Source: Halomonas sp. 54_146 (GTDB lineage: Bacteria > Pseudomonadota > Gammaproteobacteria > Pseudomonadales > Halomonadaceae). Taken from it: DNA of 64,000 bases. The stretch covers positions 17,586 through 81,585 of the forward strand of contig NZ_LGEN01000015.1 of the NCBI RefSeq assembly GCF_001507855.1, written 5' to 3'. The position numbers and the translations under genes are program-made. Positions within the stretch are counted from its first letter, which is position 1; every line of letters starts with the position of its first letter. Positions 36,129 through 46,323 of the stretch are shown one piece after another. The notes under the pieces are model-generated. The model had not been told where the DNA came from, made no database searches, and saw only the letters and a program-made list of their open reading frames with translations.

Positions 36129-36167
36129 ATTGAGTACCATTTTAGTCCTGTATAAATTTGATGTGAA
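36129..36167 (-). promoter_or_regulatory. suf promoter with IscR-type-1-like operator
   Basis: Minus strand TTCACA (36162-36167), a 17-bp spacer and TAAAAT (36139-36144). The 25-bp ATACAGGACTAAAATGGTAC... (36129-36153) matches 18 of 25 positions of the IscR type 1 consensus by my count and covers the -10, so binding would repress. Confidence 0.6.
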
Positions 36168-36236
36168 GCCCTAGATTAAAATGGTTAACAATTTATGCAA
36201 AATAACGGCATGTTCGCTGCCGTTAGCATCAAAAAC

Positions 36237-36256
36237 AACAATCATTATCATTTAAA
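36237..36256. promoter_or_regulatory. Fur-box-like site
   Basis: AACAATCATTATCATTTAAA contains two AATGAT hexamers on the minus strand and matches about 13 of 19 positions of the Fur consensus. It lies about 190 bp from sufR and 150 bp from the divergent small gene, so the target is unclear. The rest of the 358-bp gap is AT-rich with no ORF. Confidence 0.45.
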
Positions 36257-36406
36257 AAAGCTATTGCACGCGCATAACGCTCGCCGAGCGCTTTACACCC
36301 GTTGGCGGCATCTGGTAGCTTCGATTTAAAAGTGATTTCGACTTAGAATTAGATGCTATCGTTATGAGTCGTTATGAATAGCGGTACGTTATGCGAGGAT
36401 GACACG

Positions 36407-36610
36407 ATGGATTCTGCAGTAAATAACATGGTAGGCGCATCAATGGCGCTGCAGCAGGCTCAAGTAAGCCAGCAGGCGCAACTGAGCGTTTTTAAACAGG
36501 CATTAGATGGCAATGCATCACAAATTGCCGCGCTGATGGAAAGCGTTTCACTGGAACCACAGCTGGCCACAAGCGGAAGCATCGGTACGCAGATTAATAC
36601 GACTGCCTAG
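36407..36610 (+). CDS. YjfB-like putative motility protein
   Basis: A 67-aa protein rich in Ala, Gln, Ser and Met, reading MDSAVNNMVGASMALQQAQVSQQAQLSVFKQALD. The pattern matches the YjfB_motility family, known from flagellated bacteria but of unclear function. MDSAVNN at 36407 has GAGGA upstream; the track start is 11 codons earlier. Single gene; a 16-bp repeat and then a strong terminator follow. Confidence 0.75.
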   Translation: MDSAVNNMVGASMALQQAQVSQQAQLSVFKQALDGNASQIAALMESVSLEPQLATSGSIGTQINTTA

Positions 36611-36612
36611 CA

Positions 36613-36660
36613 CTTAATATGCGCCGTACTTAGCATACGTCATACTTAACATACGTAGCT
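36613..36660. repeat. 16-bp tandem repeat after the small motility-like gene
   Basis: Three imperfect copies with 16-bp period (CTTAGCATACGTCATA, CTTAACATACGTAGCT), starting two bases after the stop codon; each copy carries TTA followed by A or G. Confidence 0.7.
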
Positions 36661-36676
36661 GCGCCGGCAGATAAGC

Positions 36677-36714
36677 AAATAGCCCCCTGACTAACGCCAG
36701 GGGGCTATTTTTTT
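36677..36714 (+). terminator. intrinsic terminator
   Basis: Stem AAATAGCCCCCTG/CAGGGGGCTATTT, an 8-base loop and a T7 tract within and after the stem. Confidence 0.9.
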
Positions 36715-36777
36715 GACTCACTGTTGCTGACTAGCAGACCTAACACTAGGCCTTCTTAACGCTAACTTTTATTAACA

Positions 36778-37119
36778 CTATACCTTCTTAACAAATTCGG
36801 ATTTAAGCTTCATCGGGCCGATACCGTCAATTTTGCAGTCAATATCGTGGTCGCCATCTACCAAGCGGATGCTTTTTACTTTGGTGCCTACTTTAACCAC
36901 CAGGGAACTGCCCTTCACCTTTAAATCTTTGATCACCGTGACGCTATCGCCGTCGGCCAACATATTGCCGTTGGCATCGCGTACGCCTGATGCGTCATCA
37001 GCGCCCGCGTCTTCTGCCACCTTTGACCATTCATGGCCACATTCTGGGCATACATATTGAAGCCCATCGTCATAAGTAAATTCAGAGGCACAGGTAGGAC
37101 AGTTAGGTAAATCGCTCAT
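36778..37119 (-). CDS. yjdM: YjdM/PhnA zinc-ribbon protein
   Basis: A 113-aa cytoplasmic protein. The N-terminal zinc ribbon has CPTC and CPECGHEW, and the C-terminal PhnA domain has [42 protein letters not shown]. Despite the old name it is not phosphonoacetate hydrolase; the function is unknown. The start follows GAGCCTTCTA. Single gene. Confidence 0.94.
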   Translation of the reverse strand: MSDLPNCPTCASEFTYDDGLQYVCPECGHEWSKVAEDAGADDASGVRDANGNMLADGDSVTVIKDLKVKGSSLVVKVGTKVKSIRLVDGDHDIDCKIDGIGPMKLKSEFVKKV

Positions 37120-37208
37120 TAGAAGGCTCCATCACTTGGCTTAGATAAAGGGCTAATATAAAGGCTAAGAAAGCGATGGAGCCTACACGGGTTACGCAGA
37201 ATGTCCAG

Positions 37209-37685
37209 TTAGCCGCGCTGATACGTACCGACTAAGCGATTCATACCGAGCAGATGCGGCTCTACCTCTTGAAGCAGCTCCGCCAGCGTAAGGCCTTCAG
37301 GCAGCGAGGTTTGGTGATCCAGCGCAAGCACCCAGAAGTAGTAAAGGTGAGTGCCATGCCCTTCAGGCGGCATCGGCCCACCGTAGCTATTATTGCCAAA
37401 ATCATTCATCCCAGCGGTACCCGTCGCCGTTTTTTCAGTTAACTCCTGCAGGTCGCCGGGTAAGTTATAAAGCACCCAGTGGACAAAACCATAGCTGCCT
37501 TCTTTAACCAAAGGCGCGTCAGGGTCGTGGCATATTACCGCAAACCCTTTGGTTCCCGCGGGCGCATCTTGCCAAGCAAGTGCCGGCGAAACATCTTCAC
37601 CTTCACCGGTATGTTTGGCTGGAATAGCCTGATGATTCGCAAACGCTGGGCTGGTAACGCTCATTGATGACAGTGCAAAGGCCAT
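37209..37685 (-). CDS. YbhB/YbcL-type PEBP family protein
   Basis: A 158-aa phosphatidylethanolamine-binding-like protein. Family marks: VSPALAWQDAPAGTKGFAVICHDPDAP, YGFVHWVLYNLPGD and GGPMPPEGHGTHLYYFWVLAL. No signal peptide, so cytoplasmic. The role in bacteria is unknown. The start has AAGGAGAAAAGC upstream. Single gene. Confidence 0.93.
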   Translation of the reverse strand: MAFALSSMSVTSPAFANHQAIPAKHTGEGEDVSPALAWQDAPAGTKGFAVICHDPDAPLVKEGSYGFVHWVLYNLPGDLQELTEKTATGTAGMNDFGNNSYGGPMPPEGHGTHLYYFWVLALDHQTSLPEGLTLAELLQEVEPHLLGMNRLVGTYQRG

Positions 37686-37846
37686 GCTTTTCTCCTTAAT
37701 TGATGAACGGCTCGTTTATGAATAACCTGTCTATGAATGACGACGACACTCAATGCTTCTGCAGCAGTGTGGCATTTTGAACGCCTGGTGCAACCTTGCA
37801 AATAGTGCAACCCTGCCAATATTCACTGCTCATTTAGGCCACCGCT

Positions 37847-38323
37847 ATGACATCTGAGTTCAAAAAACAGCTGCTGATTATTGCTCACGCCCCTTCAGAA
37901 AATACCCGCCTACTGCGTGATGCGGCATTCAGTGGCGCTAGTCACCCTGATCTTGAGCAGGTCAACTACGTGGTAAAAGCGCCCTTGGAAGCAGGCCCAG
38001 AAGATGTGCTTGCCTGCGACGCCATTCTGCTCGGCACCACGGAAAACCTGGGGTACATGAGCGGGGCTCTCAAGGACTTTTTCGACCGCTCGTACTACCC
38101 TGTTCTAGAAAAAAAGCAAGGGTTGCCCTGCGCGCTCTATATTCGTGCGGGCCACGATGGCACCGGCACCCAACGCGCGGTAGAAAGCATCGTGACGGGT
38201 TTACGCTGGCGATGGGTACAGCCGCCGCTCATTCTGCGCGGCGAGTGGCAACCCTCATTTGTGGATCAAGTAGAAGAACTCAGCATGACTTTAGCGTTCA
38301 GTGTGGAAAGTGGCATAGCTTGA
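37847..38323 (+). CDS. flavodoxin-like NAD(P)H-dependent reductase
   Basis: A 158-aa protein with a flavodoxin fold: LLIIAHAPSENTRLLRDAA at the N-terminus (phosphate loop), then DAILLGTTENLGYMSGALKDFFDRSYYPVL and LYIRAGHDGTGTQRAVESI. It likely binds FMN and reduces a small acceptor; the substrate is unknown. The last codons GIA-stop lie within the first copy of a 16-bp tandem repeat. Confidence 0.85.
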   Translation: MTSEFKKQLLIIAHAPSENTRLLRDAAFSGASHPDLEQVNYVVKAPLEAGPEDVLACDAILLGTTENLGYMSGALKDFFDRSYYPVLEKKQGLPCALYIRAGHDGTGTQRAVESIVTGLRWRWVQPPLILRGEWQPSFVDQVEELSMTLAFSVESGIA

Positions 38324-38377
38324 AAGCGACATAGCTTGAAAGCGACATAGCTTGAAAGTGACATAGCTTGAAAGTGA
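38314..38377. repeat. 16-bp tandem array, four copies, over a stop codon
   Basis: CATAGCTTGAAAGCGA repeats four times without gaps (38314, 38330, 38346, 38362), differing only at C/T. The first copy contains the stop codon of the flavodoxin-like gene, so the stop region itself has been multiplied. Confidence 0.92.
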
Positions 38378-38506
38378 TATTGTATAACCTCGCCTAGACT
38401 GCCTTACTGTAGATAAGCATTTCGTGCCAATTGTGCGATTGGAAGACTGCAGCGCCTTGCTTGCATTTACTGCTGTTCCTCAACGCACGTACATTAGGTA
38501 GCCATT

Positions 38507-39595
38507 ATGCATAAAGTCATTGCTTTCTATGATGATCGCGTGCTCGCTCACGAGCCCAACATTGATGCCGACTTTTTACCCCAGCGGATCGATAAGCGCA
38601 TTCGCCACCTGCTCGCAGGGCTCCCCGTGCCGTGGAAATATCCTGAGCATCCAGGCCGCTTGGAAGCCATTAAGCAATTGCTTGAGCAAGCGCCGATTGA
38701 GGGTCTGCACATTGAAGGCGGCAAAGCGGCCACGCATGAGCAATTAGCACGGGTGCATACCACCTCTTATCTAAGCGATATTTTTAGCCTACGCGGGAAA
38801 AATGCCTGGCTGGATGTAGATACCACAGCCGTCTCGCCAGGTAGCGTAGATGCCGCGGAAGTCGCCGCTGGAACGGCCATTGCCGCAGTAGAAGCGGTGA
38901 TGGAAAAGCGTGCTAAGAGCGCCTTCGCGCTTGTACGACCGCCGGGACACCACGCAGAACCCGTTCGCGCCCGCGGCTTCTGCTTATTCAATAATGTCGC
39001 AGTCGCAGCGGCCCATGCGCGTAGCGCGTTGGGTTGTGAAAGAGTATTGATCGTTGATTGGGACGCCCATCACGGCAACGGTACCCAGGATATTTTCTGG
39101 GCAGAACCCGACGTGATGTTTTTCGATATTCACCGCGCCGCGCCCTTCTACCCGGGTTCTGGCCACCTTGAAGAAGTCGGCGCGGGCTTGGCTGAAGGCA
39201 CCACCATTAATGTGCCGTTACCTGCCGGTGCCGGCGATGAGGCTTACCTCAAGGCGTTTCGCGACATTCTCGCCCCGGCGGCGGCGTGGTTTAAGCCTGA
39301 TATTATTTTAGTCTCAGCGGGCTTTGACCCACACTGGCACGATTTAGCCCTCAACGTATCCTATGAAGGATTTGGCGCGCTAACAGGGTTCTTACAGCAA
39401 CTGGCCGAACAGCATTGCGACAGCCGTTTGGTGTTTGTATTAGAAGGCGGCTACAACTTGGAATCACTGGCCAACGGCACCAGAGCCGTGCTTGCCGTAT
39501 TAGCAGGCAACACCGTGCCAGTACCCGACACCTGCGGCATTGCAGAAGTCCAAGCCGCTGCAGATTTCCACCGCACGGCTTTTCAATCTGAATAG
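38507..39595 (+). CDS. histone-deacetylase-family protein
   Basis: A 362-aa zinc deacetylase of the class II HDAC/acetoin utilisation superfamily. Motifs: VRPPGHHAEP (general base His pair), VDWDAHHGNGTQ (zinc ligands), SAGFDPHWHD (zinc ligand) and LEGGYNLESL. Substrates of bacterial members include acetyl-lysine and acetylpolyamines; this one is not resolved. It is convergent with fadBA across a shared terminator. A role in removing acetyl groups linked to acetyl-CoA flux is speculation. Confidence 0.93.
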   Translation: MHKVIAFYDDRVLAHEPNIDADFLPQRIDKRIRHLLAGLPVPWKYPEHPGRLEAIKQLLEQAPIEGLHIEGGKAATHEQLARVHTTSYLSDIFSLRGKNAWLDVDTTAVSPGSVDAAEVAAGTAIAAVEAVMEKRAKSAFALVRPPGHHAEPVRARGFCLFNNVAVAAAHARSALGCERVLIVDWDAHHGNGTQDIFWAEPDVMFFDIHRAAPFYPGSGHLEEVGAGLAEGTTINVPLPAGAGDEAYLKAFRDILAPAAAWFKPDIILVSAGFDPHWHDLALNVSYEGFGALTGFLQQLAEQHCDSRLVFVLEGGYNLESLANGTRAVLAVLAGNTVPVPDTCGIAEVQAAADFHRTAFQSE

Positions 39596-39610
39596 TTGTT
39601 TTGCAAATAA

Positions 39611-39636
39611 AAACGGCACCTCGCAAGGTGCCGTTT
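39611..39636. terminator. bidirectional terminator HDAC/fadA
   Basis: Perfect 11-bp stem AAACGGCACCT/AGGTGCCGTTT with a 4-base loop between convergent genes. Confidence 0.85.
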
Positions 39637-39677
39637 CAGATTAATGCAAACTCTTTAACACTAACTGGGATAAGGCT

Positions 39678-40859
<1,182 letters not shown>

Positions 40860-40879
40860 TTATCTCCTATGAGTGGTGG

Positions 40880-43105
40880 TTAGGCCTGGGCGGCAGCGCT
40901 GTTGTCGTTGGAATCGTCGCTGGAACTGTCTTTGAAATTGGCGTTGGAATAGAAGCACTCGTTGTTCTGAGCCATCTGACGCAACTTATCGGTAGGTGCG
41001 TAAAGTGCGCCCAGCTCTTCAGCCAGCCCTTCCGCCAGTTTGACAAACTCGGCCACGCCCATGGCGTCGATGTAACGCAGTGCGCCACCGCGAAACGGCG
41101 GGAAGCCGATGCCATAGATGAGTGCCATGTCAGCTTCAGCCGGCGTTGCCACAATGCCATCTTCCAAGCAGCGAACGGTCTCCAGGCACAGCGGCACCAT
41201 CATGCGAGCAATAATGTCTTCGTCAGAAAACGCTTTATGCTCTTTCACCACGTCTTTAACTAACGCGTAAGCGGCCTCATCGGTGACTTTCTTTGGCTTA
41301 CCCTTCTTGTCTTCTTCGTAGGCGTAAAAGCCCTTAGCGTTCTTCTGGCCTAAACGGTCGTTGTCGTACATGACCTGAATGGCGGTTTTACCCTCGCGCG
41401 CCATGCGATCAGGGAAGCCTTCGGCCATTACGTCATTGGCGTGAACGGCGGTATCCAGACCGACCACGTCCAGCAAGTAGGCCGGGCCCATGGGCCAGCC
41501 AAATTTCTCCATCACTTTATCAACGTGCTGGAAATCAGCGCCCTGCTCAACCAAGAAACTAAAGCCACCGAAATAGGGGAACAGCACGCGGTTGACCAAG
41601 AAGCCTGGGCAGTCGTTAACCACAATAGGCGTTTTTCCCATGGCGCGGGCATAGGCCACGGTGGCGGCAACGGCGGCATCCGAGGTTTTCTCGCCACGAA
41701 TAACTTCCACCAGCGGCATACGGTGCACGGGGTTGAAGAAGTGCATACCGCAGAAGTTTTCAGGCCGCTTTAGGTTTTTCGCCAGGCGGTTGATGGAAAT
41801 CGTCGAAGTGTTAGAGGTAAGAATGGTGTTTTCGCCCACCATGCCTTCCACTTCGGTGAGCACGGCGTCTTTAACGTTAGGGTTTTCAACCACGGCTTCG
41901 ACGACCAGATCAACGTTGCCAAAATCACCGTAAGAGAGCGTCGGACGAATATTGGTCAGCTTCTCCGCCATTTGCTCGGTGGAAAGCTTTTTGCGCTCCA
42001 CCTGTTTGGCAAATAGCTTACGGGCTTCTTTCAAGCCCAGCTCGATGGCGTCGTCTTTAATATCCTTCATCAGAATCGGCGTGCCTTTAGAGGCACTCTG
42101 ATAAGCAATACCGCCGCCCATAATGCCCGCACCCAACACGGCGGTTTGTTTCACCGGCTGCGCCTGTTTCTCATACTTGCTGGCTTTTTTCTTGACCACT
42201 TGGTCGTTAAGGAACAGGCCAACTAAGTTGAACGCTACGCTGCTTAGTGCCAGCTTGGCGAAGGCTTTGGCTTCAATGGCCTGAGCGCGGCTGCGCGTTT
42301 CGCCCGCCCCTTTCTGAATCACTTTGATCGATTCAACCGGCGCGGGATAGTGAGGACCCGCTTTGCCGGCAACAAAGCCTTTGGCGGTTTCAAAGGCCAT
42401 CATTTGCTCAATCGGGTTGAGCTTCAGCGGGCTGGTCTTTTCAGCGCGGCGGGCTTGGTAATCCAACTCACCGGCGTTGGCACGGTCAAGAATATCCAGC
42501 GCGGCTTCTTCTAACTGCTCGGCTGTCACCACCGCATCGACAGCGCCCACTTTCAGCGCGGCATCGGCGCGGTTCTCAGTGCCACCGGCAATCCACTCGA
42601 TGGCATTATCAGCACCGATAATGCGCGGCAGGCGCACACAGCCACCCCAACCGGGCAGAATGCCGAGCTTGGTTTCTGGCAGGCCGATCTTGGCTTTTTC
42701 AGCCATCACGCGAAAATCGGTGGTCAGCAATACCTCGCAGCCGCCCCCCAGCGCCAAACCATTGATCGCCGTTACCGTGGGGAACGGCAGGTCTTCAATG
42801 GCGTTGAAAATATCGTGTACCTTGAGGTTCATCTCAACCAGATACGCTTCGCCTTTATCGAAGAGGCTGTGAAACTCGGTGATATCGGCACCCACGATAA
42901 ACACATCTTTGCCGCTGGCGATGACTAAGCCTTTTAAACCGTTTTCGGCTTGAATAGCGTCGACTGCTTCGCCCAGCTCTGCAACCACGGCGCTTGAGAG
43001 CTTGTTAACGGACTCGCCTTTCAAATCGAAAGTGAGCATTGCGATGTCATTGCCATTCGGGGTGTCACGACGTGCCACCGTGATAGCGTTGCCTTGGTAG
43101 ATCAT
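40880..43105 (-). CDS. fadB: fatty acid oxidation complex alpha subunit
   Basis: Multifunctional enoyl-CoA hydratase, isomerase and 3-hydroxyacyl-CoA dehydrogenase. 741 aa. The hydratase part has [18 protein letters not shown] and [21 protein letters not shown]; the NAD-binding part has [17 protein letters not shown] and the dehydrogenase motif [27 protein letters not shown] at 43105 has GGAG upstream and matches the family N-terminus; the track adds 51 residues by reading through the leader. The C-terminal tail ([15 protein letters not shown]) is an unusual acidic addition. Confidence 0.96.
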   Translation of the reverse strand: MIYQGNAITVARRDTPNGNDIAMLTFDLKGESVNKLSSAVVAELGEAVDAIQAENGLKGLVIASGKDVFIVGADITEFHSLFDKGEAYLVEMNLKVHDIFNAIEDLPFPTVTAINGLALGGGCEVLLTTDFRVMAEKAKIGLPETKLGILPGWGGCVRLPRIIGADNAIEWIAGGTENRADAALKVGAVDAVVTAEQLEEAALDILDRANAGELDYQARRAEKTSPLKLNPIEQMMAFETAKGFVAGKAGPHYPAPVESIKVIQKGAGETRSRAQAIEAKAFAKLALSSVAFNLVGLFLNDQVVKKKASKYEKQAQPVKQTAVLGAGIMGGGIAYQSASKGTPILMKDIKDDAIELGLKEARKLFAKQVERKKLSTEQMAEKLTNIRPTLSYGDFGNVDLVVEAVVENPNVKDAVLTEVEGMVGENTILTSNTSTISINRLAKNLKRPENFCGMHFFNPVHRMPLVEVIRGEKTSDAAVAATVAYARAMGKTPIVVNDCPGFLVNRVLFPYFGGFSFLVEQGADFQHVDKVMEKFGWPMGPAYLLDVVGLDTAVHANDVMAEGFPDRMAREGKTAIQVMYDNDRLGQKNAKGFYAYEEDKKGKPKKVTDEAAYALVKDVVKEHKAFSDEDIIARMMVPLCLETVRCLEDGIVATPAEADMALIYGIGFPPFRGGALRYIDAMGVAEFVKLAEGLAEELGALYAPTDKLRQMAQNNECFYSNANFKDSSSDDSNDNSAAAQA

Positions 43106-43249
43106 CCGCGCTTTCTCCACTTTTCGGGCTGGCTCTGAAAAGAGAACCCGCCACGTTTTCCATTCGGCCTTCACACGACTTTCATACGGTCGTTTGATTG
43201 CGTAAGCTTGGTTGAGTTGCTTGAGTACGTCAAGCCCTGACTTTCGGCT

Positions 43250-43288
43250 AATCTGCAAAACGAATGTTCAAAACAAATGTTCAAAACA
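43250..43288. repeat. 13-bp direct repeats between fadB and the DUF5924 gene
   Basis: Three copies of AATSTTCAAAACA-like units in exact 13-bp register between divergent genes. They could be a slippage array or operator sites for a fatty-acid regulator; no perfect PsrA or FadR palindrome is evident. Confidence 0.65.
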
Positions 43289-43363
43289 AATCTGACCTGT
43301 ACTCCCTTATCTCCGTTCATACTGCTAGGATCACTTCCCGTTAATTTTGCAGGTTACCTTGTT

Positions 43364-44518
43364 ATGGGCGCACTGCTTACGCCATCGCGTATCGCCTCGG
43401 TTCAGCGTTTTATCGAAAGCATTGTGGTACGCCTTAAACCCTGGAGCTGGCTATGGCCACCCATGGCGTTTGCTGCTGGCCTGGGCAGCTTTTTCCTGGT
43501 TGATCGGCAGCAGTGGTTAGGCGCTGCCTTGGCGCTAGGGCTGCTATTCGCTTGGGCGCTACTGCTATCAGAAAGCTTAATCAGCCGCTGGTTATCTCGG
43601 CGTGGTCACCCCACGCCTACGCGGGGCGTGACCACGTTTATCGCGCAGATGATTCATCAGGAAACGCTTTTCTTCACGCTGCCGTTTATTTTAGTCACTA
43701 CCGTGTGGAATAGCGGACAAACGCTGTTCGCACTGCTAGTGGGCGGCATGGCGCTACTATCAATTATTGATCCGCTGTACTTCAAAGTCGCAGAGCGTTG
43801 GCGCAGTGTTTACTTTGTATTTCATGCTCAATGTGCCTTTTTGGTGCTGCTAGTCACGCTGCCCATTATGCTGCACCTCACTACCGGGCAGAGTTTGCTG
43901 CTGGCGTTAGGTATCACCATTTTGTTGGCACTGCCCAGTTTTTGGCACCTGCTGAAAGAAGGCTCGTTAAAACGCTGGGGCATTTTTCTTGGTATAACGC
44001 TACTGCTTGCCTACGGCGCTTGGGTTGGGCGTATTTGGGTGCCGCCTGCCAGCATGTGGATGACCAGCAGCGCGCTTTCGCCGGCGTTTGATACCGCCCA
44101 GCGGGCACCACAAGGCTCCATGACGTTAACGCCGCATGCCCTTAGCGAAAATGGCCTATTTGTGTTTACCGCTATACGCGCGCCACGGGGGTTAAGTGAA
44201 ACCGTTACGCATGCTTGGCATCATAACGGTGAGCCAATCGATATCGTGGAACTTGCTATTAACGGCGGGCGCGAACAGGGGTACCGCGCCTGGAGTCATA
44301 AACAAAATTTCCCCACCGACCCTGCTGGCGATTGGCGCGTTGATATTATGACCAGCAGTGGCCAACGCTTGGGGCTAATACGTTTCAAGGTGTCTGACAA
44401 TGAGCAAGTAGCCACCCAGGCCGATGGAATAATACGCGCCAGCGGTCTAAGTGGATTGAACTTACGCCGTTTTGTACCTAGCCGCGCCAGTAATGAAGAA
44501 GCTCAGCCGGAAGGCTGA
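43364..44518 (+). CDS. DUF5924/DUF2914 membrane protein
   Basis: A 384-aa protein. The N-terminal half has about six or seven membrane helices (GLGSFFLVDRQQWLGAAL, ETLFFTLPFILVTTVW) and the C-terminal 110 residues are a DUF2914 domain (LFVFTAIRAPRGLSETVTHAWHHNGEP, YRAWSHKQNF, GDWRVDIMTSSGQRLG), likely periplasmic. Pseudomonas has the same two-part protein. Function unknown. The start MGALLTPSR is uncertain; the track extension is not supported by a ribosome binding site. Confidence 0.8.
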   Translation: MGALLTPSRIASVQRFIESIVVRLKPWSWLWPPMAFAAGLGSFFLVDRQQWLGAALALGLLFAWALLLSESLISRWLSRRGHPTPTRGVTTFIAQMIHQETLFFTLPFILVTTVWNSGQTLFALLVGGMALLSIIDPLYFKVAERWRSVYFVFHAQCAFLVLLVTLPIMLHLTTGQSLLLALGITILLALPSFWHLLKEGSLKRWGIFLGITLLLAYGAWVGRIWVPPASMWMTSSALSPAFDTAQRAPQGSMTLTPHALSENGLFVFTAIRAPRGLSETVTHAWHHNGEPIDIVELAINGGREQGYRAWSHKQNFPTDPAGDWRVDIMTSSGQRLGLIRFKVSDNEQVATQADGIIRASGLSGLNLRRFVPSRASNEEAQPEG

Positions 44519-44594
44519 ATGATTAATCGCCTTGCATTCAGTAGCGCAGCTTATGACAATCCCTATACTCACATTTTTTGGTAGCTAGTTGCCT

Positions 44595-45047
44595 ATGGCT
44601 TCAACAATTGGTTTTCGCATTGCACGCTTACCCCATTTATGGCGCTCCATTCTGGATCGCCGTCTTGCACCGCTGGGGTTAACGCAAACACGTTGGGTAA
44701 CGCTGTATCACCTGTGGCGCCTGGGTGAGGGCCAGCCCCAGTGCGAACTCGCCCGCGCCATCGGCGTGGAGGCTCCTTCTTTGGTACGCACCCTTGGGCA
44801 GCTTGAAGAACAGGGATTAATCGAGCGGCGTGCCTGTGAAAATGACCGCCGCAGCAAGCGGATTTATTTAACACCCGCGGCTATTCCACTGCTGGAACAA
44901 ATCGACAGCGTGGCCAAGGAAGCACGCAAAGAGATATTGGCAGGTTTAACGGAAGAAAATCTTCACCAGCTTGATGAATGGCTGACCTTGATTGAATCGA
45001 ATGGCTTGGCGATTCAAACGCGTGATCAAGACGCCCCCGTTTCCTGA
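44595..45047 (+). CDS. slyA: MarR-family regulator SlyA
   Basis: A 150-aa transcription factor. It follows E. coli SlyA closely through RRLAPLGLTQTRWVTLYHL, ELARAIGVEAPSLVRTLGQLEEQGLIERR and DRRSKRIYLT (wing). SlyA proteins counter H-NS silencing and respond to small aromatic carboxylates. ATG at 44595 is used rather than the TTG two codons before. Its last 22 bp overlap the convergent gene. Confidence 0.9.
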   Translation: MASTIGFRIARLPHLWRSILDRRLAPLGLTQTRWVTLYHLWRLGEGQPQCELARAIGVEAPSLVRTLGQLEEQGLIERRACENDRRSKRIYLTPAAIPLLEQIDSVAKEARKEILAGLTEENLHQLDEWLTLIESNGLAIQTRDQDAPVS

Positions 45048-45595
45048 TCATTAGGTGGTTGGCGGCCAGGCTGCGCGTTGACACCAAGCGGCTTGGTAAT
45101 TGGCCGGTCGGCATAACCACGCAACGCATCCCGCAATTGCTGGAACGCTGGCAAGTACGTCGCAAAACGTTCAGCGGTTTGCGACTCCCACCACCATAGC
45201 GTTAGCGCGTAAGGGGTCGACTGCACAACCAGTGCGTCCTGGGGCAAGCGTTCCAGCAGTGCCTTTAAAGCGTCTGTCGCGGTTTCGGGTAGCGGCCGTA
45301 AAGGGGCAATTCGCCAGCGCCAGCCGGCATAATAAGGCGCTAAGGCTTCACTCGCATTGCTGTCTCTTACCAGCAGAAAATCCGGGCCTGGCGCTTCCTG
45401 AGGGTAATGCCACCGATAGGCGGGCATGGTGCCTCTGAAGTGATGAAGCGGCGGCTTTTCCATTTTTATGGTGACGCCTTGCTTGGTAATATGAGAACGC
45501 AGCGCCACTTGGCGCTTTTGACGCGGGCTAGGCTTCAACCACATCACAGGTGCAATGACAAACATCAGAATAACGACAATAATTAACCAATCCAT
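45026..45595 (-). CDS. conserved membrane-anchored protein, unknown
   Basis: A 189-aa protein with one N-terminal helix (MDWLIIVVILMFVIAPVMWL), a basic stretch (KPSPRQKRQVALRSH) and a soluble domain with GTMPAYRWHYP, WRWRIAPLRP and LTLWWWES. The helix plus basic start invites a YajC label, but the rest does not fit YajC. Function unknown; probably Nout/Cin. MDWLIIV is chosen as start; nine upstream track residues lack support. Overlaps the slyA 3' end tail to tail. Confidence 0.75.
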   Translation of the reverse strand: MDWLIIVVILMFVIAPVMWLKPSPRQKRQVALRSHITKQGVTIKMEKPPLHHFRGTMPAYRWHYPQEAPGPDFLLVRDSNASEALAPYYAGWRWRIAPLRPLPETATDALKALLERLPQDALVVQSTPYALTLWWWESQTAERFATYLPAFQQLRDALRGYADRPITKPLGVNAQPGRQPPNDQETGAS

Positions 45596-45791
45596 CTCTA
45601 CATTTCCCCCCACATAAGCCACACTGTATAAACTATTCTAAAAACCATGACTCAGGTTGCTGTTTTGACTCAAGTCATTGTTAAAACGGTTGCTATTGTT
45701 AAAACAAGGCACGCCATCTAAAGTAACGGTCATTGAGCAAAGAACCTCTTTGTTACCTACTCTTTGTTACCTACTGCCAAGGAGATACGCC

Positions 45792-46244
45792 ATGAGCTAT
45801 CACCACATTTTAGTAGCCGTTGACTTAACCAAAGACTCGCACAAAATTCTTGAGCGTGCTGTTGCGATCGCTGAGCGCAACGACCAAGCCAAAATCTCCA
45901 TCATGCATACCCTGGAACCGCTTGGGTTTGCCTACGGTGGCGATATTCCAATGGATTTAACCAGCATCCAAGACCAACTGGATGAGCACGCCAAAAAACG
46001 CCTGGCCGACATTGCTGCCCCGCACATTGCCGAGGCTGACCAGCACGTTGTTGTCGGTATGCCCGACACCGAGATCCACCGCTTTGCTGAAGAGCACGAC
46101 GTGGACTTGATCGTGGTGGGTTCCCACGGCCGACACGGCTTCGCCCTTTTGCTTGGCTCAACCTCTACCGGCGTGCTGCACGGTGCCCAGTGCGATGTGC
46201 TAGCGGTACGCGTAGGCAAGAAAGGCGAAAAAAGCGACGAGTAA
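45792..46244 (+). CDS. universal stress protein
   Basis: A 150-aa UspA-family protein. It opens YHHILVAVDLTKDSHKILERA and ends with the ATP-binding motif GSHGRHGFALLLGSTSTGVLHGAQCDVLAVRV (G-2x-G-9x-G-S/T). It helps survival under stress by an unclear mechanism. The start has AAGGAGATACGCC upstream; the track's 38-residue extension is not supported. Upstream is a 14-bp duplicated CTCTTTGTTACCTA. Confidence 0.94.
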   Translation: MSYHHILVAVDLTKDSHKILERAVAIAERNDQAKISIMHTLEPLGFAYGGDIPMDLTSIQDQLDEHAKKRLADIAAPHIAEADQHVVVGMPDTEIHRFAEEHDVDLIVVGSHGRHGFALLLGSTSTGVLHGAQCDVLAVRVGKKGEKSDE

Positions 46245-46266
46245 GCCCTTCACGAGTAAACCCTTC
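46237..46266. repeat. 15-bp duplication of the usp stop region
   Basis: ACGAGTAAGCCCTTC followed directly by ACGAGTAAACCCTTC (14/15). The first holds the stop TAA, and the second gives a further in-frame TAA. Confidence 0.85.
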
Positions 46267-46283
46267 GTTTGATATCGCTAACC

Positions 46284-46313
46284 AAAAAGGCGCCAACGCG
46301 GCGCCTTTTTTTT
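46284..46313. terminator. bidirectional terminator usp/uup
   Basis: Stem AAAAAGGCGCC/GGCGCCTTTTT with a 5-base loop and T8 on the plus strand, A5 on the other side; sits between convergent genes. Confidence 0.93.
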
Positions 46314-46323
46314 GTAGTGGCTA

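Noticed and set aside
43106-43258. 51-residue extension of FadB
   Set aside because: FadB orthologues begin at MIYQG; a good Shine-Dalgarno precedes that ATG and the extension has no homology I recognise.
45026-45595. YajC protein-export subunit
   Set aside because: Only the N-terminal helix and basic stretch resemble YajC; the protein is too long and has no secDF neighbours.
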